From Mycobacterium sp. (GTDB lineage: Bacteria; Actinomycetota; Actinomycetes; Mycobacteriales; Mycobacteriaceae): DNA of 64,000 bases. Every line of letters starts with the position of its first letter. The stretch's first letter is position 1. Below are positions 34,601 through 43,365 of this stretch, in pieces. Position numbers and translations under genes: made by a program. The stretch covers positions 124,001 to 188,000 of the forward strand of contig JAKFVT010000025.1 in NCBI GenBank assembly GCA_021732005.1, read 5' to 3'. The notes under the pieces were generated by a model. That model was given only the letters and a program-made list of their open reading frames with translations. It had not been told where the DNA came from and ran no database searches.

Positions 34601-36058
34601 ATGACCGGCGTCCGCCCGGTCCCGGCGGCCTCGGTGGCGGCCTGGGACCACGAGGCCGACGTGGTGGTCGCCGGCTACGGTGTCGCCGGTGCGGCCGCGG
34701 CGGTCGAGGCGGCCGGCGCCGGTGCTGATGTCCTGGTGCTCGAACGAGCCGGCGCCTGGGGTGGGGCTGCCGCGCTGGCCGGCGGGTTCATCTACATGGG
34801 CGGCGGTACCGGGCTCCAAAAGGCCTGTGGCTTCGATGATTCCGCCGAAAACATGGCGGCGTTCCTGGATGCCGCGATGGGGCCGGGAGCCGACCGTGAG
34901 CGCATCGCCGACTACTGCGAGGGCAGTGTCGCCCACTTCGAGTGGCTGGTGGCCTGCGGGGTGCCGTTCAAGCCGGAGTTCTTCGGTGAGCCCGGCTGGG
35001 AACCGCTGGGCGACCAAGGGCTGATGTACAGCGGCGGCGAGGACGCGTACCCGTTCAACACCATCGCCGAGCCTGCGCCGCGCGGGCATGTCCCGCAGAT
35101 GCAGAACAAGAAGCAGGGCCAGGCCAGCGCCGGCTTCATGCTGATGAAGCCGTTGGTGCAGAGAGCGACGGACTTGGGTGTCCGGGCGCTCTACGACGTC
35201 CGCGTGCAGTCCCTTGTGGTGGAGTCCGACGGCCGCGTCACCGGGATCACCGCACGCCAGTACGGCACCGAGGTCACCATCCGGGCCCGCCGTGGCGTGG
35301 TTCTGGGCACCGGCAGCTTCGCCTACAACGAGTCGATGATGGCCCGCTTCACACCCCGGATCGCGGGCAGGCCGGTGTCCGCAGTGGAACAGCATGACGG
35401 GCAAGGCATCCGGATGGCGCAGGCGCTCGGCGCGGACCTGGCGCATGTTGACGCCACCGAAGTCGCGTTCCTGGTCGACCCGCAACAGTTGGTGCGCGGC
35501 ATTCTGGTCAATTCGCGCGGGCAGCGCTACGTCGCCGAAGACACCTATCCCGGGCGTGCCGGTCAGCTCACGCTCTATCACCAGGACGACACGGCGTATC
35601 TCATCCTCGACGGGGACGCCCAGGACGAGGCCGTGGCGTCGCAGACGCCGAAACTGATTCTGCGCAAGCCGAAGTGGGTGTGCGAGACCGTCGCCGAACT
35701 CGAGGCCGAACTCGGCCTGCCGTTCGGCAGTCTGCAGGACACGGTGGCGCGCTACAACGCAGCCGCCGCCCACGGCGAGGATCCGCTGCTGCACAAGAAG
35801 GCGCGCTGGCTGCGGCCGATCGGCAGCCCGGTCGGCGCCCTCGATCTGCGGCACGCCACCGGCGGGTTCCCGCTGGGCGGGTTGCGCACCACCCTCGATG
35901 CGCAGGTCCTGCATGTCAGTGGCGAGCCGATCCCCGGTCTGTACGCGGCGGGACGCTGCACCGCCGGTCTGGCGGCATGGGGGTACGCCAGCGGTATCTC
36001 GTTGGGAGACGGCAGTTTCTACGGCCGCCGCGCCGGACGCTCAGCTGCCCGCGGCTAG
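34601..36058 (+). CDS. KstD/fumarate-reductase-family FAD protein, copy 1
   Basis: A 485-residue flavoprotein of the FAD-binding-2 family, which includes ketosteroid delta-1-dehydrogenases. FAD is bound by DVVVAGYGVAGAAAAVEAAGA, with a GGAAALAGGFIYMGGG segment after it and the C-terminal GLYAAGRCTAGLAAWGYASG. It starts one base after the dioxygenase stop. It is shorter than classical KstD (about 510-560 residues), so desaturation of a related ring ketone is an inference. Confidence 0.8.
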   Translation: MTGVRPVPAASVAAWDHEADVVVAGYGVAGAAAAVEAAGAGADVLVLERAGAWGGAAALAGGFIYMGGGTGLQKACGFDDSAENMAAFLDAAMGPGADRERIADYCEGSVAHFEWLVACGVPFKPEFFGEPGWEPLGDQGLMYSGGEDAYPFNTIAEPAPRGHVPQMQNKKQGQASAGFMLMKPLVQRATDLGVRALYDVRVQSLVVESDGRVTGITARQYGTEVTIRARRGVVLGTGSFAYNESMMARFTPRIAGRPVSAVEQHDGQGIRMAQALGADLAHVDATEVAFLVDPQQLVRGILVNSRGQRYVAEDTYPGRAGQLTLYHQDDTAYLILDGDAQDEAVASQTPKLILRKPKWVCETVAELEAELGLPFGSLQDTVARYNAAAAHGEDPLLHKKARWLRPIGSPVGALDLRHATGGFPLGGLRTTLDAQVLHVSGEPIPGLYAAGRCTAGLAAWGYASGISLGDGSFYGRRAGRSAARG

Positions 36059-36078
36059 CGCCTCAGCCGCCGGTCACC

Positions 36079-37362
36079 TCAGTCCTTTTCGTCGTCTTTG
36101 GGCAGCAATCGTTCCGGGTGGTGATAGTCGTTGGTGCCGCCGCGCAGCGGTACGCCGGGGGGTGGGATCCATTCGGTCTGGCCGTCGGGACGCTGTCGGG
36201 TTGTCCAGCCCTCGTTTTCGACCACGAGGTTGTCGCATTTACACGCCAGGGTCATGTCGTCGATGTCGGTGTTGCCGCCGTGTTTCCAGTCCTTGGCCGC
36301 GTGGTGGACCTGGCTGTTGTAACCGTTGACTGTGCAGCCGGGCGCGGTGCATCCGCGATACTTGCCCAACAACATGATTCGCTGATCTGCCGACGCCAAC
36401 CTCTTGCTGCGGCCCAACCACAGCGATCGGCCCGTGACACCGTCGAACACCGCCAGATAGTTGTATGAGGACGCGGCCGCTCTGATGAGGTCCGTGATCG
36501 GGATCAGCGTCCCGCCGGCGGTGACCGCATGCCCCGCGCCGGTCTGTAGCTCCTGGAGGGTGGTCGTGACGATCATGGTGACCGGAAGTCCGTTGTGCTG
36601 TCCCAGTTTCGGATCGCCGAGATGGCTGCGGACCACGTCAGCCAACGCGTCGTGCTGGCGCTGGGCATGACTGCGCATATCATCGGGCTCCGGCGCGGCA
36701 GCCTTGGCGAACAATGCATCCAGTTGCCCCCGCAGCACCGGATCGGCGATCAGCTTTCCAACGCTCATCCCGTCCGGGCGCTGGCCCCCGCACCACTGGA
36801 AGCCGCGCTTGCGGGCCCGGTCTTCCTCGGAGTACGTGCCGTCGGGGTTGAGGTGTACGGCCAACCGATCGGCCACCTTCTCCAGTTGATCGGGCCGCAT
36901 CGTCCGCGCATGCTGCGCCAAGGTGCGTTCGGCGTTGTCCACCTCGACCGGGCCGACGTGATCGGGCAGGTCGCGGAAGAACTTCTGAATGACTCGCACA
37001 TGCTCGCCGTCCAATTCCCCGGCCGCCCAGGCCTTGCCGGTTTCTGGCAGCAGCGCCGCCAACGGCTCACCGGTCAACGTGGTGCGCGAGGTCAGCTGTT
37101 CGGCATCGCGGAACCGGCGTTTGGCCGCGGTCCGGCTGATCCGCAACACGTCAGCCAGCACGATCGGAATCGGCGGGCAGCCCTCGTAGCGCTCCAGGTG
37201 CGTGATCTGCTCATGGGATACCGCAACCTGGCGGCGTAGCGCAGCTTCCAGACGTTCGATGGCGGTGAACCGCTGCTGCGCGGGCAGCTGCTCGATATCG
37301 GCGGCACCCAGCATCTCGACCGCGGCGTCGAGCGCATCCAGCGCCGCGATGATCGAACCCAT
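36079..37362 (-). CDS. 13E12-type HNH endonuclease (DUF222)
   Basis: A 427-residue member of the 13E12 repeat family. An N-terminal DUF222 helical region (about 1-300) is followed by an HNH nuclease-like motif: CTAPGCTVNGYNSQVHHA, DWKHGGNTD and a late CKCDN. Such genes occur in several copies in mycobacterial genomes and can serve as phage attachment loci. It sits between module 1 and the KshA-like gene, convergent with the module's flavoprotein gene. Confidence 0.88.
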   Translation of the reverse strand: MGSIIAALDALDAAVEMLGAADIEQLPAQQRFTAIERLEAALRRQVAVSHEQITHLERYEGCPPIPIVLADVLRISRTAAKRRFRDAEQLTSRTTLTGEPLAALLPETGKAWAAGELDGEHVRVIQKFFRDLPDHVGPVEVDNAERTLAQHARTMRPDQLEKVADRLAVHLNPDGTYSEEDRARKRGFQWCGGQRPDGMSVGKLIADPVLRGQLDALFAKAAAPEPDDMRSHAQRQHDALADVVRSHLGDPKLGQHNGLPVTMIVTTTLQELQTGAGHAVTAGGTLIPITDLIRAAASSYNYLAVFDGVTGRSLWLGRSKRLASADQRIMLLGKYRGCTAPGCTVNGYNSQVHHAAKDWKHGGNTDIDDMTLACKCDNLVVENEGWTTRQRPDGQTEWIPPPGVPLRGGTNDYHHPERLLPKDDEKD

Positions 37363-37428
37363 GTTTGAATACTACGTCGGGCCACCGACAGATTTTCGCG
37401 CCCGATCGGTGGAAAGGCCTCCGCTGCT

Positions 37429-38559
37429 TTACAACTCGGCAGCCTGAGCCAAGTTCTCCTCGACCTCCTGCTGCCACACCTCACGCGGCCGGGAGACATC
37501 GACCTCGTATTCGAACCGGTCGACCATATCCGGCGTCACATCGGCCACATCGACGTAGAACTGTTCGTACCAGCGGCGAAGTTGGTACACCGGTCCGTCT
37601 TCTTCGCACAACAGCGGATTCTCGATCCTGGTCTTACCCCGCCAGATCTCGACATCCTGCTCGAAGCCCATCTTGACGTAGTCCCCGAGCGCGACAGCGG
37701 CCTGCATGGCCGCGTCTTCCGGTAGATCGGGCGATTTCTTGACGATGATCCCGTATTGCAGCACAAAGGAATTCGCATCGATCGGGTAATGACAATTGAG
37801 CAGAACGGTCTGCTGGTCGTCGTGCTCGTAGTGGTAGAGGAGGTCATCGATCATGAACGACGGCCCCCAGTACGACGCCACCGACGTCGTGCCGAGCATC
37901 ACCGGCCCTTCGGGCAGCGGCTGGTCGGCACGCACACCGCTGTTCATGTACTGCGTGGCGACGTGCCCTTCGAAGATGTTCTTGAAGAACGTCGGCATCG
38001 CGGAGTGCACGTAGAAGAAGTGGGCCATGTCGACGACGTTGTCGATGATCTCCCGGCAATTCGAGTTGACCACCGTGGTGTACCAGTGCCAGTCGGTCCA
38101 CTCGTCGCTGCCTGCGCCCTCGATACGCGGGATGACGACCCCCGCTGGGGGCGGGTTGCCCTCCGGGTCGTTCCAGACGAACAGCATCCCGTCCTGTTCG
38201 AGCGTCAACCAGGTCGCGGTCCGGGCCAACTTGGGGACCCTGCGGCTGTACGGAACCAGCTTGCACCGGCCGTCGCCGCCCCAGCGCCAGTCATGGAAGG
38301 GGCAGGCGATCTCGTTTCCTTTGACCTCACCCGCCGACAGGTCGCCGCCCATATGCCGGCAGTAACCGTCCAGCACATTGAGCGCCCCATCGGCACCGCG
38401 GAACACGACCAGCTTCTTGCCGAACGCCTTCACCGCGTGCGGGGTCCCGTCGCCGAGGTCCCGGGTCAAACCCAGGCAGTGCCATCCCCGTGCGAATCGC
38501 GTAGGTGGCGTGCCAGCCTCGATCTGGCGTATTTCGACATCGGTATCCATCGCCGTCAT
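37429..38559 (-). CDS. KshA-like Rieske oxygenase, copy 1
   Basis: A 376-residue Rieske non-heme iron oxygenase. The [2Fe-2S] ligands are Cys67/His69 (CRHMGGDL) and Cys86/His89 (CPFHDWRW). The mononuclear iron ligands are Asp177, His180 and His185 (NVVDMAHFFYVH). These and the length match the terminal oxygenase of 3-ketosteroid 9-alpha-hydroxylase. ATG at 38559 has GGAGG six bases upstream. A paralogue lies at 59707. No KshB-type reductase is in the window; the ferredoxin at 42942 is one possible donor. Confidence 0.9.
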   Translation of the reverse strand: MTAMDTDVEIRQIEAGTPPTRFARGWHCLGLTRDLGDGTPHAVKAFGKKLVVFRGADGALNVLDGYCRHMGGDLSAGEVKGNEIACPFHDWRWGGDGRCKLVPYSRRVPKLARTATWLTLEQDGMLFVWNDPEGNPPPAGVVIPRIEGAGSDEWTDWHWYTTVVNSNCREIIDNVVDMAHFFYVHSAMPTFFKNIFEGHVATQYMNSGVRADQPLPEGPVMLGTTSVASYWGPSFMIDDLLYHYEHDDQQTVLLNCHYPIDANSFVLQYGIIVKKSPDLPEDAAMQAAVALGDYVKMGFEQDVEIWRGKTRIENPLLCEEDGPVYQLRRWYEQFYVDVADVTPDMVDRFEYEVDVSRPREVWQQEVEENLAQAAEL

Positions 38560-38647
38560 GTCGGACCTCCGTCATTGACCCGTTCCTGACAGAGTGACAC
38601 CGCCCCGGGGCATATGTCGGCAGAACGACCAGGTTAGTGCGCTCGCT

Positions 38648-38704
38648 GAGAGTGGGGGTTGTCGGTGCTGGACCCGCCGGATTTCCCCCTTATCCCCCAC
38701 TCTC
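38648..38704. other. 11-bp inverted repeat at the 3' end of the hydratase gene
   Basis: GAGAGTGGGGG (38648-38658) is the exact reverse complement of CCCCCACTCTC (38694-38704) across 35 bases. It overlaps the hydratase stop codon. It could be a termination or processing stem on the minus strand, though no T-run follows. Confidence 0.35.
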
Positions 38705-39562
38705 GCCGCGAGGCCTGCGACTCCCCGCGGCCATCGCCTTGGCGTCGAGACCACCGAGTGAGTCCTGGCCCACCTCCGCGTTGTGCGCATGGGCGAAGTG
38801 GTGGAGTCCGAAAACGGCGTCCATTCCGTTGCGCAGGCCCATCTGGTCCTCGCACTGGTTTACGGCCCGCTTGGCCAGAGCGAGACCGAATCTCGGCATG
38901 GTGCCGATACGCCCCGCAACCTCGAACACAGCGCCCCGAAGCTCCGCTTTCGGCACCACCTTGTTGACCATTCCGATCTCGTAGGCGCGCTGAGCACTGA
39001 ACTGTTCTCCCGTGAACAACATCTCCTTGGCGAACCGGGAGCCGAGGATCCAGGGATGGGCGAAGTACTCGACACCCGGAATGCCCATCCGCACAACCGG
39101 ATCAGCGAAGAAGGCGTCCTCGGAGGCGATGATCAGGTCGCAGACCCAGGCCAGCATGAGGCCGCCGGCGATACAGGCGCCGTGCACCATCGCAATGGTC
39201 GGCTTGGGAATCTCGCGCCATCGTCGGCACATCCCCAGGTAGACCTCGACTTCGCGGGCGTAGCGCATATCGCCGCCCTCTTTGTCGACGTGATCCCACC
39301 ACAGCGCGGCCTTGTTGTCGTAGGAGACGTGGTGGTCGCGGTCCGGTGTGCCGATGTCATGGCCTGCGCTGAAGTGCTCACCGTTGCCGGCGAGCACGAT
39401 GACGCGCACCTGATCGTCGGAGACCGCCCGTTGGAACGCGGCGTCGAGCGCGTACGTCATCACGGAGTTCTGGGCGTTGCGATAACGCGGCCGGTTCATC
39501 GTGACGATCGCCGTCCCGTCGACGACTTCGTAGGTCACCACGTCAGTGTCATGTGCGGTCAT
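38690..39562 (-). CDS. Enoyl-CoA hydratase/isomerase family protein
   Basis: A 290-residue crotonase-fold protein (AIVTMNRPRYRNAQN, FSAGHDIG, GACIAGGLMLAWVCDLIIAS, DPVVRMGIPG). The oxyanion-hole elements are present, with a GIPGVEYFAHP region at the position of the second catalytic Glu. ATG at 39562 begins one base after the stop of the SDR gene, making it the last gene of the operon BVMO-2, SDR, SDR, hydratase. A beta-oxidation-like hydration step is likely. Confidence 0.85.
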   Translation of the reverse strand: MTAHDTDVVTYEVVDGTAIVTMNRPRYRNAQNSVMTYALDAAFQRAVSDDQVRVIVLAGNGEHFSAGHDIGTPDRDHHVSYDNKAALWWDHVDKEGGDMRYAREVEVYLGMCRRWREIPKPTIAMVHGACIAGGLMLAWVCDLIIASEDAFFADPVVRMGIPGVEYFAHPWILGSRFAKEMLFTGEQFSAQRAYEIGMVNKVVPKAELRGAVFEVAGRIGTMPRFGLALAKRAVNQCEDQMGLRNGMDAVFGLHHFAHAHNAEVGQDSLGGLDAKAMAAGSRRPRGESGG

Positions 39563-39563
39563 C

Positions 39564-40424
39564 TCACGCCTTTCGGATGGCTCCAGGCGCCTGGCGTTGG
39601 GTGCTGCCTGCGTCGACTGGAAGGCTGACAGACGTAATGTAGCGGGCCTCGTCGGACGCCAGGAACAGGCTGGCGTTCGCGACATCCACCGGATCGATCC
39701 ACGGCACCGGCAGCATGTTCATGCCGGTCGCGGCCTCGGCGAACTCTTCTCGCGTCGGCGGTCGGTCCAGATCGGGCCGAAATGCACTGCTGACGACATC
39801 GTTCTGGATCATCGGTGTATCGACGTTCGTCGGGTGAACACAGTTGACCCGAATGCCGAACGGCGCCAGGTCGATCGCCAGACTCCGCATCAGGCCGACG
39901 ACGCCGTGTTTGGCGGCCGTGTAGTGAGCGACGCCGACGAGGCCGCGCAGCCCGGCGATGGAACTGACCAACACGATGGAGCCTGCCCCACGGGCGATCA
40001 GGTGTGGCGTCGTGGCGGTGCAGGTGTTCCACACGCCGGTGAGGTTGATGTCCAGCATAGTTCGCCACATCGACTCGGCCATCTCGACGGCGGGGGCGCG
40101 TGAGGTGATTCCCGCTGTGGCACAGACGATATCGAGACCGCCGAAACGGTCGGCGCCCCGGCCGGCCGCCACTCGTAACGCGTCCACATCGCGTACGTCG
40201 ACGATCTCGGTCACGATGCGCCCACCGAGCTGTTCGACCAGCCGCGCCGTCTCGTCGAGATCGTCCCGCGTGCTCGGCGGCACCTGCACCGACTCGACAG
40301 GTCCGCACAGGTCGACGCCGACGATCGCCGCGCCCTCCTGGGCGAACCGCACCGCCTGCGCCCGGCCGATTCCGCGGGCTGCCCCGGTGATGAATGCGGT
40401 CTTACCCACCAACCGCCCCGTCAT
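39564..40424 (-). CDS. SDR oxidoreductase, mycofactocin-coupled type
   Basis: A 286-residue short-chain dehydrogenase: GAARGIGRAQAVRFAQEGA, ATAGI and Ser-Tyr-Lys catalytic residues in SSIAGLRG and YTAAK. The insert after the second strand (VPPSTRDDLDETARLVE) is typical of SDRs that keep NAD tightly bound and pass electrons to mycofactocin. It overlaps the following SDR gene by four bases. An alcohol or ketone of the pathway intermediate is the probable substrate. Confidence 0.82.
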   Translation of the reverse strand: MTGRLVGKTAFITGAARGIGRAQAVRFAQEGAAIVGVDLCGPVESVQVPPSTRDDLDETARLVEQLGGRIVTEIVDVRDVDALRVAAGRGADRFGGLDIVCATAGITSRAPAVEMAESMWRTMLDINLTGVWNTCTATTPHLIARGAGSIVLVSSIAGLRGLVGVAHYTAAKHGVVGLMRSLAIDLAPFGIRVNCVHPTNVDTPMIQNDVVSSAFRPDLDRPPTREEFAEAATGMNMLPVPWIDPVDVANASLFLASDEARYITSVSLPVDAGSTQRQAPGAIRKA

Positions 40425-41224
40425 GTCGTCTTCTGGGTGAGGCCCGCGTCAACGACGAGCTGAGTGCCGGTGATGTAGCGGGCGCGGTCCGATGCGAGGA
40501 AGACGACGGCGTTGGCGACATCGACGGGCTCGACCCACGGCACGGGCAGCAGGTTCCGCGAGGTCAGGACTTCCGCGGCGTCGGATTCGGTCGGATTGTC
40601 CAGATCCGGCCGCAACCGCCGATAGGTTTCCGGGTTTCGCACCATGGGTGTGGCGACGGCACCGGGGTGCACGGTATTGACCCGAATGCTTCGCGGACCC
40701 AGCTCATTGGCCAGTGTCCGGGCCAGCCCGACGACAGCATGCTTACTGGCCGTGTAGTGCGCAGTGCCAGCGGTGCCACGTAACCCGTTGGTGGAGCTGA
40801 TGATCACGACGGAGCCGCCCTCGGACCCGATGTGCGGAACACCCGCTCGGACGGTGTGCCATACCCCGGTGAGGTTGACGTCGATAGTGCGCTGCCAGTC
40901 GGCAGGAGTGATCTGCCACGCAGGGGCGCCGGGACTGTGGATGCCGGCGTTGGCGACGATCACGTCGAGGCGGCCGAGGCGCTCGACCCCCGCATCGACC
41001 GCAGTGGTGACTGCGTCGAGGTCGGCGACGTCGGCCGTCCCGATGACAGCGCCCCGGCCCCGCTGTCCCACCCGCAGTGCGGTCTCGCGTAGATCATCGA
41101 TTGCGTGGCTGTGGTCGAGCATGATGACGTCGGCACCCTCGTCGGCGAACCGCTCACAGTGCACGCGACCGGTGCCGCGTCCCGCGCCGGTGACCAGAAC
41201 GACCTTGCCCTCCAGACCCGACAT
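40421..41224 (-). CDS. SDR oxidoreductase, possibly mycofactocin-coupled
   Basis: A 267-residue SDR with GAGRGTGRVHCERFADEGA, NAGIHSPG, and Ser/YxxxK in SSTNGLRG and YTASK. It is clearly related to its downstream neighbour, with the same C-terminal LPVPWVEPVDVANAVVFLASD region, so the two arose by duplication. The insert is shorter than in the neighbour. It begins directly after the BVMO-2 stop. Confidence 0.82.
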   Translation of the reverse strand: MSGLEGKVVLVTGAGRGTGRVHCERFADEGADVIMLDHSHAIDDLRETALRVGQRGRGAVIGTADVADLDAVTTAVDAGVERLGRLDVIVANAGIHSPGAPAWQITPADWQRTIDVNLTGVWHTVRAGVPHIGSEGGSVVIISSTNGLRGTAGTAHYTASKHAVVGLARTLANELGPRSIRVNTVHPGAVATPMVRNPETYRRLRPDLDNPTESDAAEVLTSRNLLPVPWVEPVDVANAVVFLASDRARYITGTQLVVDAGLTQKTT

Positions 41225-42838
41225 TCACGGCGCCTTGAGCAGATCGAAGCCCTTGTACCCGGCGCCGGCCACCTCGTTGCAGATTTCGAGGTAGGTGCCG
41301 AAGCCGCCGATGAACAACATGAATTGGCGTGGCTTGCCGGGCACGTTTGCGCCCAGATACCAGGAGTTGGCCTTGGTGAACAGTGTCGCCTCGGCGCGTT
41401 GCGCGCATTCCGCGGTCCAGGAGTCCACGGCGTCGGCGGTCGGTTCAATTCCGGCGTAACCGTGCGCGTCGAGGTAGGAGATGGCATCGGAAATCCAGTT
41501 CACGTGGGCCTCGGCATGCAGCACCATGTTTGCCAGCACTGCGGGTGCTCCCGGCCCGGACACCAGGAACAGATTGGGGAACCCGTCGGTGCCCAATCCC
41601 AGATACGTGCGCGGCCCGTCGGCCCAGTCCGCCACCAGCCGTTGACCGCCGCGACCCACGATGTCGATCTTGGCCAGAGTGCCGGTCATGGCATCGAACC
41701 CGGTTGCCAGAACCAATGCGTCGATGTCGAAGTGCGTTTCAGCGGTAGCGATTCCGGTCTCATCGATCGACTCGATGGGCGTCTTCCGCACACTGACGAG
41801 CCTGACGTTGGGCCGGTTGAATGTCTGGAAGTAATGGGAATCAGTGCAGATTCGCTTGGTGCCGATCGGATGGTCGTCGGGGATCAGCAGATCGGCGAGA
41901 TCCGGATCGTCGATGACCGACCGGATCTTCTCCTCGTAGAATTTGCGGGCTTCCTCGTTGGCGTCCAGGGACACCATCTGATCGGCGAAGGTTTTGGAGA
42001 ACAGGACTCCCCCGAGTTCCCAGCGCGTTTCGAACGCGGCCCGCCGCTCCTCGGGTGTGGCCTCCATGGTCAGCTTCGGATGCGCGACATGCGGTGACCC
42101 GCCGCCACTGCGCCACGACACCCGCCGACGCTCGGCGTAGTTGGCTTTGATGTCGGCGATTTCCTCGGCCGTCAGCGGCCGGTTGCCGGCCGGCACGCTG
42201 TAGTTCGGCGTGCGCTGAAACACATACAGCTGCTGGGCTTGTTCGGCGATGATCGGGATGGATTGAACTCCCGAGGACCCGGTACCGATCACGGCGACGC
42301 GCTTGCCGGTGAAGTCAACGCCCTCATGAGGCCAATGCGCCGTGTGGTAGACCTCGCCTCGGAAGCTCTCCAGCCCTGGGAAATTCGGTGTGATGGAGGC
42401 CGACAGGGGGCCAGTTGCCATCACCACGAACCTCGCCTCGACGCTCTGCCCGTCGTCGGTGTGCACGGTCCACCGCAGTGTGTGCTCGTCGAGCACCGCC
42501 CGCACCACGCGACTGTTGAAGGTGATGTCCCGGCGTAGATCCAGCTTGTCGGCAACCCAATTGATGTACGCCAGGATCTCGGACTGAGTGGCGTACTTCT
42601 CGGTCCACGTCCATTCCTGCTGCAACTCGTCGGAGAACGAGTAGCAGTAGTCCACGCTTTCGACATCACACCGAGCACCTGGATAACGGTTGAAGTACCA
42701 GGTGCCGCCGACATCAGGTGCCCCCTCGAACACCCGCACCGACAGCCCCTGCGAGCGGAACTTGTGCAGGGCATACAGGCCGGCGAACCCGGCCCCCACC
42801 ACAACGACATCGACATGGGACTTCGATCCAGTGCTCAC
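41225..42838 (-). CDS. Baeyer-Villiger monooxygenase, copy 2
   Basis: A 537-residue BVMO, paralogous along its whole length to the protein encoded at 30769. FAD fold VVVVGAGFAGLYALHKF, fingerprint FRGEVYHTAHWP and NADPH fold VAVIGTGSSGVQSIP are all present. GTG at 42838 is chosen because the fold begins nine codons later; the longer frame upstream crosses the divergent promoter. It is the first gene of the SDR-SDR-hydratase operon. Confidence 0.88.
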   Translation of the reverse strand: MSTGSKSHVDVVVVGAGFAGLYALHKFRSQGLSVRVFEGAPDVGGTWYFNRYPGARCDVESVDYCYSFSDELQQEWTWTEKYATQSEILAYINWVADKLDLRRDITFNSRVVRAVLDEHTLRWTVHTDDGQSVEARFVVMATGPLSASITPNFPGLESFRGEVYHTAHWPHEGVDFTGKRVAVIGTGSSGVQSIPIIAEQAQQLYVFQRTPNYSVPAGNRPLTAEEIADIKANYAERRRVSWRSGGGSPHVAHPKLTMEATPEERRAAFETRWELGGVLFSKTFADQMVSLDANEEARKFYEEKIRSVIDDPDLADLLIPDDHPIGTKRICTDSHYFQTFNRPNVRLVSVRKTPIESIDETGIATAETHFDIDALVLATGFDAMTGTLAKIDIVGRGGQRLVADWADGPRTYLGLGTDGFPNLFLVSGPGAPAVLANMVLHAEAHVNWISDAISYLDAHGYAGIEPTADAVDSWTAECAQRAEATLFTKANSWYLGANVPGKPRQFMLFIGGFGTYLEICNEVAGAGYKGFDLLKAP

Positions 42839-42880
42839 ACGCCGAAACGGTAGGCGGTCCGTGCCCCCGCACCGGGGCGG

Positions 42881-42897
42881 TCTCCCGGTGACCGGAC
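42881..42897 (-). promoter_or_regulatory. CCGCTCA-N2-GGGA motif copy upstream of BVMO-2
   Basis: On the minus strand it reads GTCCGGTCACCGGGAGA, 43 bases before the BVMO-2 start and 45 bases before the divergent ferredoxin start. It has one change in the CCGCTCA half. Confidence 0.45.
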
Positions 42898-42941
42898 CAC
42901 TGTCCTTGATCGCGATGCCACCGGCCGCAGAATCCACACCC

Positions 42942-43268
42942 ATGACCGACATCAGCGATGACACCAGCTCAGCGCCAACCGATTTCGGCAGTACGTGCGC
43001 AGCGACCGTTCGGGTCGACCTGGATGGAACCAGTCACCATCTGCGCTGGCCCCGGGACACCACGCTGGTCGACACGATGATCTCGGCCGGAATCGAGGCC
43101 CCGCACTCCTGCCGGGAGGGCCACTGCGGGTCATGCGTGGCGACTGCCGTGCGCGGTGAGGTGCGCATGGCGAATTGTGACCTCCTCGCGCCGGAGGACA
43201 TCGCCGACGGCCTGATCCTGGGCTGCCAGGCCAGGCCCGTCTCCGACGACCTCCACATCGAGTTCTGA
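42942..43268 (+). CDS. Plant-type [2Fe-2S] ferredoxin
   Basis: A 108-residue ferredoxin with cluster ligands Cys57, Cys62, Cys65 (CREGHCGSC) and Cys95 (ILGCQA). It matches the C-terminal ferredoxin domain of class IA reductases such as KshB, but here it stands alone. It is a plausible electron carrier for the KshA-like oxygenases. ATG at 42942; the next gene starts 97 bases downstream. No equivalent exists in module 1. Confidence 0.88.
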   Translation: MTDISDDTSSAPTDFGSTCAATVRVDLDGTSHHLRWPRDTTLVDTMISAGIEAPHSCREGHCGSCVATAVRGEVRMANCDLLAPEDIADGLILGCQARPVSDDLHIEF

Positions 43269-43286
43269 GACCCGCGCACAACAGCT

Positions 43287-43303
43287 TTCCGCTGACCGGG
43301 AAT
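43287..43303 (+). promoter_or_regulatory. CCGCTCA-N2-GGGA motif copy upstream of HsaA-2
   Basis: TTCCGCTGACCGGGAAT lies 63 bases before the HsaA-2 start. TTCC and GGGAA flank the core almost symmetrically, suggesting a dimer site. Confidence 0.45.
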
Positions 43304-43365
43304 CGACACGGTCACGGTGACGGCTGCGGTACACCATCGACGTCAGCCAGCGACGATAGGACCAG

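Noticed and set aside
36079..37362. 13E12 gene considered as an insertion-sequence transposase
   Set aside because: It is a DUF222/HNH protein with no DDE or tyrosine-recombinase motifs and no terminal inverted repeats or target duplication seen.
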